From Skeletonema tropicum (taxonomy: Eukaryota > Bacillariophyta > Thalassiosirophyceae > Thalassiosirales > Thalassiosiraceae): 64,000 nt of DNA. The position numbers were made by a program, and so were the translations under genes. Of this stretch, positions 20,610 through 31,396 are shown one piece after another; the first letter of the stretch is position 1; every line of letters begins with the position of its first letter. The stretch spans positions 1,116,001-1,180,000 of the forward strand of contig CM074141.1 in the NCBI GenBank assembly GCA_037178625.1, written 5' to 3'. Under the pieces are notes generated by a model. It had not been told where the DNA came from. It did no database searches and saw nothing but the letters and a program-made list of their open reading frames with translations.

Positions 20610-22217
20610 TCAGGGTCGATTCGTCATGGAAATAGCCGCCTGCGTAGGTCGATAAATATGCCCACCCAAAAACTGTGGCATCCCATTACTCTGATAGATA
20701 GATGGCTCATATCTTCTATTTCCGTCTAGTCCAGCCTGATAGGATGAATACTGACTATTGCCATTGTTGGTGTTTGTTCCTGACTCTTCATCATTCCCAC
20801 CGCCTGTAACATTGTCCACCTTGCTATAATAATCACTTTTCAAGCCATCCTCATCACCACCATCAAACGTTCCGGCAGGTTGACTCCGTCCCGCAGCCAC
20901 AGCTATATCCCTAACCTTCACATACCCAATAATCGAACAATAACTCATCGCCAACATTGTAATCGCTACAGATATCATCCACATGAAATGCAACAATTTC
21001 GAACCACACCATCGTGTTTCCATTAGCACGGCGTCATCATCAAATTCTTCTAGATATGCATCGTCCACTGCATTATTATTATTGTTGTTGTTTGCATCAT
21101 CATCATCACCACCATTGTTATTATTATTATTATTATTTGCAGCATCATCATCATCAATAATCCCATACTGCTTCCCCCGATCATAACAATGCCCAACAAT
21201 AAACACACTCAGCCATAAAAATAGACAGAATATAAATATAGATAATTTCCATGGACCTGATCGTGGTCTCATGGATTGATATCCGGAGGGGTAGAGGTAT
21301 TTGGGTAATTTGTCAATGTAGGCGTCTCCGTATTTTTCTTCGTATATTGCGTCTGGTTGGAGTATTGGTGCTGACGCATGTTTTTGTTTTTGTTGCTGTT
21401 GCTGCTGTTGTTGTTGAGATTGGGCAGTCGGAGGTGTTTGTTGACTAGAATGAGTGGATTTCGTAGAACTTGGTGGGATAACTTCCTGTTCGGGAGATAG
21501 CTGTTGACCAATATCATACTCTTCAATGGGAGCATCAAATTTAACCACTCGTTCCGATGACTTTTTAGTATCATCCCCACCCCCCTCCTCTTCTTCTCTA
21601 CTATTGCCATCTGACGAAGTAGTAGTCATCGACCGTGGTTCCTCAGGAATGGGCGACCAACCCCTATCCCTCCTATTGGTATTTCTAGAACTTTGCAGAG
21701 TATTGGGCAGTGGAGTCCTAATACTTCCCTCCACTCCTCCTCCTCCTCCCTTGGCATCATAGTAATTATTATCCGAGTCCAACGGTTGAAACGACGGGAT
21801 AAGACTCCGATTATTCTTACCACCACTCCCCCTCAATCGTGAACGGAGTGTCCCCCCTCCTCCACCCATACCATCTTCATTCGAAACGGCGGGGCTGATG
21901 GTATCGTTGTAGGCGGTAAGAGCGTAGCGATATCCGGCGCCAATAGTATCATTGCTGTTGTTTTTGTTGTTGTTAGTGGAGGGAGATATTCGATGTGCCA
22001 AGCCGGCAGAGGCATTGTCGAAATCGCCGCCCTCGTTGGGAAAGTCACTCACTTGTTTGAAATCATAGGCGGAATGAGAGCCGCTGGTGGTGTTGTTGCC
22101 AACGGACGGAGGAGAGTAACTTCTTCTGTTATTGGATGTGTTTTGTGCGTTGTCGTCTTCTTCGTCGCCTCCTATTTTTATCTTCTTTTTCTTCTTGAGT
22201 CCGAACAGTCTCTTCAT
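20610..22217 (-). CDS. Two-TM protein with Asn/Asp-run loop, unknown function
   Basis: A 535-codon single exon from ATG 22217. The first 325 residues are disordered and presumably cytosolic: poly-Lys near the start (LKKKKKIKIG), a Gln run, and Ser/Gly/Asn-rich sequence. Then come a short conserved-looking stretch (YGDAYIDKLPKYLYPSGYQS), TM1 (WKLSIFIFCLFLWLSVFIVG), a loop made largely of Asn and Asp runs, and TM2 (LHFMWMISVAITMLAMSYCS) followed by VKVRDIAVAAGRSQ and a disordered tail. Topology would place both termini in the cytosol. The amino-acid runs are encoded by simple repeats (aat/gat), so length polymorphism is likely. Family not recognised. Confidence 0.7.
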   Translation of the reverse strand: MKRLFGLKKKKKIKIGGDEEDDNAQNTSNNRRSYSPPSVGNNTTSGSHSAYDFKQVSDFPNEGGDFDNASAGLAHRISPSTNNNKNNSNDTIGAGYRYALTAYNDTISPAVSNEDGMGGGGGTLRSRLRGSGGKNNRSLIPSFQPLDSDNNYYDAKGGGGGVEGSIRTPLPNTLQSSRNTNRRDRGWSPIPEEPRSMTTTSSDGNSREEEEGGGDDTKKSSERVVKFDAPIEEYDIGQQLSPEQEVIPPSSTKSTHSSQQTPPTAQSQQQQQQQQQKQKHASAPILQPDAIYEEKYGDAYIDKLPKYLYPSGYQSMRPRSGPWKLSIFIFCLFLWLSVFIVGHCYDRGKQYGIIDDDDAANNNNNNNNGGDDDDANNNNNNNAVDDAYLEEFDDDAVLMETRWCGSKLLHFMWMISVAITMLAMSYCSIIGYVKVRDIAVAAGRSQPAGTFDGGDEDGLKSDYYSKVDNVTGGGNDEESGTNTNNGNSQYSSYQAGLDGNRRYEPSIYQSNGMPQFLGGHIYRPTQAAISMTNRP

Positions 22218-23857
22218 GGTGACTGATAGTATTATTTGATTACGGTGGTGTGTCTACCAAAGAGATAATGGTTGGCAGGAGCGTTGTCGGCATTTCTTCT
22301 TGCTCACTCGCTAGCTACTGGCGGGAAATAATTGTCACTGTCGCGTCGTGACAGCTCACAATTTTCACACACAAATCACTAACAAAATTGTAATAGTCTA
22401 AATATGGCCATGTTGCCCGACGAAAATTCATAGATCAGTTGAAAGATAGCATCCCAAACAGTATATGTACAATATCTGATGCGGAAGAGACTATAATTCG
22501 TCGAGATAGAGCACCTACCGACGAATTTGTGACCAATAACTGCTATTTCGAGCTAGAATGACGCATGCCTACGGCAGATCTGCATGCCTGTACTGCTGCT
22601 GCTATGCGAGTATACTGCATATAACGTTGACCAGTGGTTCTATCGAAAGCTAATAGTCTGTACTATCGTATTATGGTCGACTATTTGTGTTAGGGGTCGA
22701 CATGGAGGCACAGAACCTCCATGTAAGGGTGTAGAACTCGTGTTTTTTGTGTTTTGTTAGTGTTTTGTGTGGAGTTTCAGTGACAGTGACAATTTTTTCC
22801 AGTGAAAATTTTTTCCCGCCAGTAGCTAGCTCGTTGCTTTGTCTCTTGGATGGGTGGTGTTGTGCGTTCGCAGTTCTCACTGAAAAATCTCAGAAAGTGA
22901 AAGCACCGAAATCGCTGTGACACGCTGACGGTATCCTAACACATTATTCTATTGATTCCTACATGAAATGAAATTGAAGTGCCACAGTGGGTCCCGATTC
23001 CGATTCTTGAGACTGTCACTTGCGACAGGGCGACAGATGGACAAGATGAGTACATATTGTAATTATGTACTGAACTGTTGCTGGCTGGTTGCTGCTTCAC
23101 CCACAACATTCTGTACCATATTACATAAACAAGACCTTCACCTATTGTGTGTTCGCCTTTCATATTGAAACAGTAAAAGTATGGCAACATTATCAAGCCT
23201 AAGCCTTATTTACCCTTGCCTAAGCCAAACTAATGTTATAAATCAAATTATATACTACTCTACCTTACAGATCTTCCTACTGTGCGTTCGCCTTTTGTAA
23301 ATAAAACAGTAAAAGTATGACAACAGTATCAAGCCCAAGCCTAAGCCAAACTAATGTTAGAAATCAAACTACTACCTTTCTCTCTTACAGTTTGGGCGCT
23401 CTTGCTCTTGTATGTTCCGATGATCATCATGGCTACTTCAATCATCATAGTTTGGACGCACTTGTAACTAGAAAAAGACGTCCATGAAATTCTGTCACGA
23501 ATCCACGTCCTCGTATCGCGCAACACTATGCTGTAACGGTCTCTATCTTGAAGCTCTCCAACCACGTGTTCGATGGTAACAAACTACTTCAAACTACTTA
23601 GTATACGACGGATTTCCCGTAGGCGCGGTCTCTCTCTCACTTCTTAGTGATCGAGAGGCCGTCTTTCTTTTAGCTTTACATTCTATTACAACAGCATAAC
23701 TATTATACACAAAGGTACATCTCTCAAAATCGTCATGGAAAGGCTCCGTGTGGATGCTTGAAAGGATCCTCGTCACCTTCGGATACTTTCGAGGCCACGG
23801 GCCAAAAATCCAGACCAAATAGCTACCACTTGTCATGGCCGGAGTTTTATATAACTA
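22218..23857. other. Intergenic: inverted repeat, and 3' flank of a family-X cassette
   Basis: gctagctactggcgggaaa near 22310 is inverted as tttcccgccagtagctagc near 22815, with extra matches (cagtgacaatt), bounding about 530 bp without a gene. From about 22910 the sequence (gctgtgac...gacggtatcc, then ctgattcctacat-like) recurs near 31125 and 33485, always on the 3' side of a family-X gene copy. This marks the left edge of the duplicated cassette. Confidence 0.6.
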
Positions 23858-24433
23858 TCAGTTCATCGGAACATTTCCCTTGTTAATGGCTACTTTGATC
23901 ATCTTCATGAATTCCTCAGCTAGTGCACCATTGACATGTTGCTCAAGCTCATTGGAAGTGATGATATAGTCATTGTTCCCTGGTACCGTCTTCTGGACTA
24001 CATGGGATGCTAAATCAGTTCTCTTCTGAGTGCATAAGGTGAGATAGTAGCTTCTGCCATCCGTCCTATCCAGGGTGAATGTGTGGCAACGGTGGGGAGC
24101 AATAGGGACCATTGTAACTGGAGTTGCTCCTTTTTCTACTTTCTTGCCACACCCAAGGCCACCTTTAGCAACGACAAGAACAGCAGGAGTCGTCCCGAGA
24201 CTGCCATTCATCTCAGTTGTGCTGGTCGTCCCCATAATGCTGTTTGATGCGATGGCGTAGACAACCTCGTCTGTTTGATTATGAACTGTTGACTGACACT
24301 TCAAACCAAACAAGTATCTGAGAAGATTTACTACTGGTGTATAGATTGCAGCGTAGACGCCAGGTGGTAAATCTTCACTTGTGGATGCCACAGCAGAGGA
24401 ATACGTCGTTTTGTTTTGAGATACTGGCGGCAT
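23858..24433 (-). CDS. Family-X protein, copy 1 (intact, unknown function)
   Basis: The 191-codon frame reads MPPVSQNKTTYSSAVASTSE, then the family core: YTPVVNLLRYLFGLKCQSTV, HNQTDEVVYAIASNSIMGTT, GATPVTMVPIAPHRCHTF, SYYLTLCTQKRTDLASHVV, NNDYIITSNELEQHVN and LAEEFMKMIKVAINKGNVPM. It looks like a soluble, mainly beta protein ending in one amphipathic helix. No signal peptide or catalytic motif is recognised. A full-length paralogue lies at 35003-35722, and relics at 27628-27815 and 31397-31938. Upstream sequence (ggtcctaattg, gtcgtagata) is shared with the 35-kb copy, so promoter and gene were duplicated together. I cannot assign a function. Confidence 0.75.
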   Translation of the reverse strand: MPPVSQNKTTYSSAVASTSEDLPPGVYAAIYTPVVNLLRYLFGLKCQSTVHNQTDEVVYAIASNSIMGTTSTTEMNGSLGTTPAVLVVAKGGLGCGKKVEKGATPVTMVPIAPHRCHTFTLDRTDGRSYYLTLCTQKRTDLASHVVQKTVPGNNDYIITSNELEQHVNGALAEEFMKMIKVAINKGNVPMN

Positions 24434-24732
24434 GTCGATGTCGTGCTAATCGTTAATCCTTTCGGCAGCCTTTCGGCAATTCAAAACACCGGACGTTGTA
24501 CCGAAGCCGGTCCTAATTGATGTCGTAGATAAATCTGATTAACTCGTTTGTATTTATTTATTTACTCGCATATGGCATGATCATGCCTGGTGATGGTGGT
24601 ATACAATATCAATCATTTCATTAGATTTCATTCTTGCTACTGTCGCCGGTTCCCGCTGGTCGGTCGGCCGAAGAACTCCATCCACCAGAATGGTGGTGAA
24701 CAAGAACATTTTTTATGTCGTCGTCACAAAAC

Positions 24733-25003
24733 ACCCCTGCGGTGGCAGAGGTTGAGTGAGGACTCTCACTCTCACCTGTCGAGAGGCAGTTGAGAGTAGG
24801 AGGGAGGAGGAACATACCATCACCTAGCACAGGTGACAAGAGGAGTGCGGACTTGCCACTGAACTAGAGATACCTAGACTGCACTCCTCTTATTACCTAA
24901 AATGGGCAAGTTCAGATCCAGCTTGCCCAGTAAACAGCTCCTGAATACCATCCTAAACTAATCACTTATTTATCTATTAAAAAAAAAAAAAAAAAAAAAA
25001 AAA
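24733..25003 (+). mobile_element. LINE 3' fragment with poly-A tail (second copy, opposite orientation)
   Basis: It carries the same 3' UTR as the element at 14659-15428, inverted relative to it. It begins ctgcggtggcagaggttgag, contains both hairpins and ends in about 25 A. It is truncated inside the 3' UTR, so no coding remains. The high match to the first copy over about 250 bp suggests both insertions are fairly young. Confidence 0.85.
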
Positions 25004-25084
25004 ATGACAGCCCGGTATCTTGACACTTTTTCTAGCCGGCTAGGATACTTTCAAAAGTCGAGCTTGACGTCAATGCTTGGAGTT

Positions 25085-27270
25085 TACCGTCGGGCATCCT
25101 CGCGTGTTTATGATCTAGCGGGCCTGCGTCCTTTGTTTGCCCCCTGTCGCCCCCTTTTTCATAGCTAGGTAATCGCTAACTATTTGACACACATGTGCGT
25201 TGAGGTGCCCCACCACCACACCATGGTGCAATTCCGAAAAATGGTGTTCCGCCATGCCCTACTATCCCTACTAGTTCAGAAACTGCCTCGTGCGCAAGTT
25301 GGGAAGCCTTAGATTTTGTATTATTGGCTGCGGACTGGTTTCCTTGTTTTTGTGTGGTTAAATCGCCATCTAAATTGATACATCTCTCACAACATCGTGC
25401 CATGGCGTTTATCTGAAGTCCACGCACCACTCCGAGCAGCAATCGTCCATATGCTGGATCATAATGACGCCCTAAACCAGTTATTTACCATCGACAAGCT
25501 CGCCGTGATGTGCAATATAGCAGCAAGTCTGGATGATGAGGGGATTCATGTGACAACAGGAGAATTATGTAATGCCTCCAAAAAATCAAACGACACCACC
25601 ACCCTACCACCCCTATGAGGGGATGTGGACAGCGACACACACACCTACTTCGTTATGAAGGGCGCAGGCCTCCAAAACCACCATGTATTACTTCTGCCGG
25701 ACAGTTCGAATCGAATGATGAGCGGGTAGGCAACCCTTTGACCGAAATAGGACGTCTTTATTACATGTTGGATGGAAGAGCGGGTAGGTGGCATGTGTGT
25801 TGGATAATGACATTCAGGATGGGTTACTTCTTATGGACTGCGGCGATGGGTACGATTGCAGCGAGACACGCCGAGGCAAGGTTTCCGAGAGACATAATTA
25901 TGGTGTGACCCAGTTCTTTCTACCCTAGGGAGCAACTTCCGTAGCAAAAAAACATCAATTGAGAAAGGAAAGTTGTTCACATGACAATAATCACAACCTT
26001 CAAGCACTGTTTGGTGCAGAAGAATCAACGTTCGGTAAGGGTGCACTCCACATTGCGGCTGTGATCAACTCACGATACGGTGCATCGGACGAGCAACTGA
26101 GATGATTATTGTTGGCTGGACGAAAGCGCTGTTGCATGAGCTTGACATTAAAGATATTGATGTATCTAATATTGTCAAGGGATGCCCATCTAGGAGGACT
26201 CATAATCGAAAAGAGGCTAGTCTTGCGGCTGATTGCATGATTATTGTCTTGTAAGAAATCATGGATGAGGGGGCAAAGCATTTTAACCTAATCACTGGTT
26301 ATGGCAAACGAGCAGGGCTTGAACACTCGTCAATATTTTAGTTTGAGCTGGTTGGGAGGTGAGAAAAAGACTAAAGAAGACAACTAAATTACATTGTCTT
26401 GGTGTGGACACAAGTGCTTATGGCGCTAATGGTTATGCACTGGACGCAGTCAAGAAGTCGCTTGAGGAGTTCTCTGGACTATACGGTTTCAGAGTGACCG
26501 CAATTACTGGAGATGGAGATGCCGGCGGCGGTGTTTCTGGTCACAATGTACGAGCAGCTTTGGTAAAGGCTAATAGAGGATGAGATCAACTACTTGATGC
26601 ATGCACTAAACAAGTGTCTTGAATCTGCGGGACAATATACGTTTGGGCAGCAAGGGGTGAACAAAAGACTGTTATTTATTTCAACCAACTGTTGAAAGCT
26701 ATCAAGGAGGAAGGATGCAATAAACTCGATGGTAAACATTGCTTGGACGAAATCTATGCTACTGTTGTACATATATCATTGAACGACGACACAGACACAT
26801 GGCAGCAATCTTCGCCCAAGGACAGGGGCAACACGGCTTGATAACAATGATGGTAAGTATTTCGTCCTGCAAACAAAGCTTGGGAAAAGCCGAAGGGAAA
26901 AGCAAAACGAAATGGGAAAGTGAAAAGGGTGTAAATACATGAATACACCATTATTTTAAGAACAACACATCTCATGTCTGACTTCACACATGTAAATCTA
27001 GATGACTTGAAATTGATTAATCAATAGCTTGCTTACAAAGGCTTCCCAACTTGCGCACACACATGGCACTATTACATCATAGGAAGGACGAGGTTGCTCA
27101 TTACTCGGCGCAAGTTCGGACTCGGTCCATCATGTAGGGGCAGGCTGCACCCTTTTCGTTCTAGCGATCATCTAGCGATTGCCCACGAAAACCCACAAAA
27201 ACAGTCGAAAAAGGGGGGAACCCACAATGACGCCCGACAGATCATAAACACGCGAGGATGCCCGACGGTA
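25085..27270. mobile_element. DNA transposon, 2.2 kb, perfect 32-bp TIRs and GAGTT target duplication
   Basis: The ends 25085-25116 and 27239-27270 are perfect inverted copies, starting taccgtcgggcatcctcgcg. Similarity continues inward to the ccccctttttc / gaaaaagggggg motifs. gagtt occurs immediately outside both ends (25080-25084, 27271-27275), consistent with a 5-bp target-site duplication. A second, inner inverted pair (gcgcaagttgggaagcctt) lies at 25290-25310 and 27038-27058. The interior encodes a decayed transposase (separate entry). The superfamily is not recognised; a 5-bp duplication fits only a few classes. Confidence 0.9.
26320..26830 (+). pseudogene. Decayed transposase of the 2.2-kb element
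   Basis: LHCLGVDTSAYGANGYALDA, EEFSGLYGFRVTAITGDGDA and VSGHNVRAALVKAN read in one frame to a stop near 26583. LMHALNKCLESAGQYTFGQQ continues in another, and LLKAIKEEGCNKLDGKHCLD in a third, up to about 26830. Acidic residues after hydrophobic strands (GVDTS, ITGDGD) and a following HALN motif are reminiscent of a DDE transposase core, but I cannot place the family. Several frame breaks make it non-functional. Weaker possible coding (25397-25618) lies upstream. Confidence 0.6.
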
Positions 27271-27627
27271 GAGTTAGCGGACAAGTAAGGTGTATCTATG
27301 AGATTCTACCATACGAACCATATAAATAACATTGATGCTTTGAAATAGGGTCAACAACTATGTAGTTACCGAGTTATGGCTGGTCGTAGGGAGCCATTTT
27401 TCTCCATGGTTGTGTCGCTTAGATCCATAATCGGAGGTGAGTCAGGGCAAAAGACTTAGTTTTACCTTTTGACGTAGGAATTAGTATATGGGTGCCAGTT
27501 AGTGTCACACAGACAAAATAAACTCAACTTTCTGTAGGGTAAAGGTAGCCAGAGCACGCCACTATGATAATGGAATCAAGCTATTCACCTACCGCTTCAG
27601 TATTATTTACTACGACTCTTAGAATTT
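27271..27627. other. Intergenic, no gene seen
   Basis: Sequence resumes after the transposon target duplication. No domain-bearing frame is seen. Confidence 0.35.
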
Positions 27628-27815
27628 GGACGCACTTGTAACTATCAGTTCGTCGGAGAGGGGCGTTGCTAAATCAATGAAGTTTTGATATTTGTGATCT
27701 GTGTAATTATGAACTGTTGACTATGCATCTGATTAGATTTACTCGTGGTGTAAAGAGTGCAGGACACTGGTGGCGCCGGGTGGTAATTCTTCACGTGATT
27801 CAACAGCTGAGGAAT
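27628..27815 (-). pseudogene. Family-X relic, copy 2
   Basis: On the + strand it keeps aactatcagttcgtcgg (3' end marker shared with the other copies), then jumps to attatgaactgttgact and gatttactcgtggtgtaaag, and ends with gaggaatacgt. These are the beginning and end of the gene with the middle deleted. It is too broken to encode protein. Its position next to METTL16 matters for the cassette model. Confidence 0.7.
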
Positions 27816-28089
27816 ACGTATGTTTGCCTTATTTTACATAGACATATCTCATTCCTGGCTCTTTTTTTAGTTTGATGGAGCTGACAGAGCGGTCGTTCTT
27901 GTTTGAATTGCTCATGGCTTAAGCACCAGCACCGGCAGTAGTAGACAAGTGGGATGTCCCCGAATGTTTAGCCTTAGTTGAGAATTCAAGTCCGAATCAG
28001 TTATCAATAAAGCAGTACTACAATGTGCAGTATGCAAAATGCAATGAAGTTTCCAGTGATAGGGAAGTCGAGTAACAAGTTGTTGTATT

Positions 28090-29303
28090 TCATGACCATC
28101 GTCTTGTCCCCCACTCTTGTCTCTGTTCCTCATTCATAAACGACCACATGAGAATCGTCGAGCTTTTATGCCCAGTCCCCATTGGCAAGCGCTGAACAGC
28201 CTGAACTTCCACCTGACTCCTCGTTCGTCTACCACCCTTGCTGCGACTCCTCGTTCTTTTCATATTCATGATACGTTCAATCTTTGGCAAGTTATCCTTT
28301 CTCGAGACAAGTGATGTAAACCACATACATCTATCCCAATACAGTTCTGATTCACGTATCATATTCTTGACAAATGCAACCTCCCCGCCATTGCACCATA
28401 GTTCATGATCGTTGCCTCCAAAGTTGTTGGACATTCCAGCAGTATATTGAGTTTTTGTTGTGGAATCATCTGGCAAGGGACTAACATTGCGTCGAGCTTG
28501 TCTTGATCTCGATAATCCTCTCTGCTTTCTTGCATTCTCCTCTTGAAATGCCTCCTTGCTCGGGTAAAATGGAGGATTGCACATTGTAAAATCCACAACC
28601 TCTTCTCGATGTAACACACCATCCAAGATGGAACTCAGACTTCTCCTGAACGCGCACATCAATCAAGTCATCCAATTCATTTGCAGCAACTATATCCCTT
28701 GCCGATCGAATTGACATTGCATTGATTTCAGTTGCAATCATTCTCCACCCATATATGGATGTTGCAAGTAGAGGGTATATACAGGATGCACCTGTACCTA
28801 CATCTATGCCAACAACTTGTCTTCCTGTTGCCACAACATCATCATTTCCAATCATTCTTATTTGACTTTTGTAACAAATCTGCAATGTGGTGTATATAAT
28901 CAGCTCGTCCAGGCACTGGTGGAAATAACGCCCCTTTTGGTAATATATCTGCGTAATTGGGATTGATGCCAGTAATCTGCCTACGAGTAGGGCAGTATTT
29001 AGTGCACGGACTGATTCCGGGATTGGACCAATTGACTGTTTGTCGTCCAGTATGTTCCTGAATTATAATGTGTGGATGTAATGCAGGATGAGCTGATGTC
29101 AATCGATCGATATCATATATTCCCTGGAATGAATTTCTTGGGTGCGGTCGTCCCTTACTTCTTTTTCTATCTCTGCTTGGACTATTTTGGTTGGATGCTG
29201 TTTTGCTGGTTCTTATGGAACAAATAGAACACGGCAGATGTGGCGTAGGTCGTCGCCGATGTCGAAGATTGTTTAATATATTGGTTATAACCAGGGAACG
29301 CAT
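28090..29303 (-). CDS. METTL16: METTL16/RlmF-type RNA adenine-N6 methyltransferase (two frame changes)
   Basis: Proteins of this family methylate adenine N6 in structured RNA (U6 snRNA in animals, 23S rRNA in bacteria). The first frame starts at ATG 29303, with a basic, possibly organellar-targeting N-terminus. It has ITGINPNYADILPKGALFPP and ADYIHHIADLL, close to the METTL16 N-terminal module. The SAM site VVGIDVGTGASCIYPLL and WRMIATEI follow in a second frame. The catalytic DFTMCNPPFYPSKEAFQEEN is in a third, followed by NGGEVAFVKNMIRESELY and the C-terminus to 28090. The frame changes near 28850 and 28640. All motifs including NPPF are intact, so I call it a gene with probable assembly indels, but real inactivation is possible. 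A 3' fragment recurs at 36397-36700. Confidence 0.85.
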
Positions 29304-29527
29304 TACATCTCTGTGTTACAATACTTAGTGGCTATTGATTATCGATGATTGAGCCAGTGGCGCTGCAGACAATAGGGGCTGCAGATCGATTCCAGATTCC
29401 ATTGGGAGCAATTCTGCTTGAAAATTGCCAAATTCAACGTAGGAATTGCTAATAGTTTTGGCGGCAACCATCTTCAATGCTACACATTTTTATCATTTAT
29501 CGTCGAAGATGATGAGCATCATATCTG

Positions 29528-30634
29528 ATGTCCCCCAGTGCTCATCCAACCATGTCCAACTCACCACCGCCGCCTCAAAAGAAGATCTCCAGCAGCTCAT
29601 TCTACAGTGAATACCACGGCCACAAAATCTCACACCTGCGCACCCTCTACCCTCCCCTTCGCTCTTCTTGCGATGCACTAATATGGACCGCCGGAGATTC
29701 CTCACTCGACAATAAGTACTGGTTCACAGATCGACAGCCGGCCGCAGCAGCTGGTAGTGTTTATGCGCAATTATTAGATCCACCTAGCTGTATTGCGGAT
29801 GTGACATTTTGGTTGAATTATCTTGAAACGAGACGACAGAAGGAGGAGAACACCTCGAGCAGTAACAGCGGTACTACAAAATATGCAGCAATCAATACAG
29901 CAGTAGAGGCAACCACACTCAACCAACGCTCTCGCTCTCTCTTGTCACAAGATAAATTCATTCGAGACAACATTTCCTCACAAGACATCCTGATAGTGTC
30001 CGTCTGTGGGAACGACGTGGCACTCGCACCCACACCCTGCACCATCGCCTCGATTGCAGGCCTACTCTGCTGCTTGCCACAAAGCTGTCTCGAAAATGGT
30101 ACAACCTGTGGAACCATCCCCATCGACGATTGCTGCTGTGGGTGTGGGCCATCATTAGCCTCTTGCGCCTGCGCCTCACCACCATGTTTGGGTTATATTC
30201 GTCACCTGTTCGGGACGCGTGTCCAACTCTACATTGAAAAATTAACTTCCAAATGCAAACCAAAGAAGATTTTAGTATGCATGATTTATTACCCCGATGA
30301 GGCTCAAGTACCCTCCTGGGCAAATGGTGCACTAGGTGCATTGGGGTATAACAAACATCCAGAAAAGGTACAATTGTTGATACGAAAGATGTTTGAAGAG
30401 GCGACTAGTCGTATTTCGATTGCTGGATCGGAAGTGATACCGATACCATTGTTTGTGCCTCTAGATGGAACGAGGAGTGAAGATTATGTGGCGAGAGTGG
30501 AACCATCGGCGATTGGAGGGAGGAAAATGGCGGAGTATTTGTTGGATGCGATTCATAATCGAGGTGGTGTAAAGTCTGGATTCAATGATTCTTGTGTTGC
30601 GGCTCCTACGACTTCCTTTATTAGTGGGCGATAG
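29528..30634 (+). CDS. SGNH-hydrolase-like protein with Cys-rich insertion (copy 1)
   Basis: The 368-codon frame starts at 29528; a second ATG lies at 29549. It has the GDS block (LIWTAGDSSLDNKYWFTDR) and the block III GND (DILIVSVCGNDVAL), both typical of SGNH/GDSL hydrolases. KKILVCMIYYPDE and SRISIAGSEVIPIPLFVPL follow, and block V aligns as ARVEPSAIGGRKMAEYLL. Block V normally supplies catalytic Asp and His just before PS; here those positions read Arg-Val-Glu, so the canonical dyad is absent. Between blocks III and V lies an insertion with about 12 Cys (CCLPQSC, DDCCCGCG, CACASPPC). No signal peptide is seen. It diverges from METTL16 and has a paralogue at 32039. Substrate unknown. Confidence 0.8.
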   Translation: MSPSAHPTMSNSPPPPQKKISSSSFYSEYHGHKISHLRTLYPPLRSSCDALIWTAGDSSLDNKYWFTDRQPAAAAGSVYAQLLDPPSCIADVTFWLNYLETRRQKEENTSSSNSGTTKYAAINTAVEATTLNQRSRSLLSQDKFIRDNISSQDILIVSVCGNDVALAPTPCTIASIAGLLCCLPQSCLENGTTCGTIPIDDCCCGCGPSLASCACASPPCLGYIRHLFGTRVQLYIEKLTSKCKPKKILVCMIYYPDEAQVPSWANGALGALGYNKHPEKVQLLIRKMFEEATSRISIAGSEVIPIPLFVPLDGTRSEDYVARVEPSAIGGRKMAEYLLDAIHNRGGVKSGFNDSCVAAPTTSFISGR

Positions 30635-31130
30635 AGATGCGTGATTTTGACATGTAGTGAGAGATGATTAGCGGTTAGGTACTTTCAAAACTGAACAGTA
30701 GTATACACAAATTAGTACTAGTAGACACAATTCATTTCACGACGAAGATTCGGCCCACGAATGTTCATGTGTGAAGCAATTTTCCAAGCTCAAAATGCGT
30801 CTCTCGGTTCAGCCACGAGTACGAGTCTGTAGCATCCAGTCTACGACCAGAATCCGTCTGAGCAGTGTCAAAGCTACCTTCAACGAGTAAAATGGGCCAC
30901 TAGATGCGGATCATACGCACACGCACATCTACGAAGATGGATACGATTTGGTAGACTTTGGAGCTGCTGGCCAGCCCAAACTGGACCTCTCAAATCAGCT
31001 ACGAGACTGCAGCGTCGCTCCATCAACGCAATCCGTCTGAGCAGTGCTAATGTGTATAGTATCTCCACCAACTATATATATTGGACCACTAAAAGCGGCT
31101 CACTCCTGAAGACTTACAAGTCGCTATGAC
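30635..31130. repeat. SGNH 3' flank with about two ancestral 184-bp monomers
   Basis: From 30640 (gatgcgtgattttgacatg) to about 30830 the sequence matches 36700-36880. From about 30815 it contains one partial, one full (about 30890-31070) and one partial copy of the monomer, with tacgatttggta, gctgctggccagccc and gacctctca landmarks. The monomers are well diverged from those in the big array. Confidence 0.75.
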
Positions 31131-31396
31131 AAAGTGACGGTATCTTCCACATCAATATCTACTGATTCCTACATATGATATGAAATTCAAGTACCAAAGT
31201 GGGTCCCGGTTCTGGATACAGTCGCTTGCGACAGGCGAAAGGATGGATTCAAGAAATAAAAGAATTCGCGCTTCATCCCAACCGACGTTCAATGATTCGA
31301 AAGAGCGAGATCTTCACCAAAACAGTAAAAGTAGTACTTATATGCATCAAACTACCTTTCTTTTCTCTTGGCTTGTACGCACTTGCATTTGTACTA

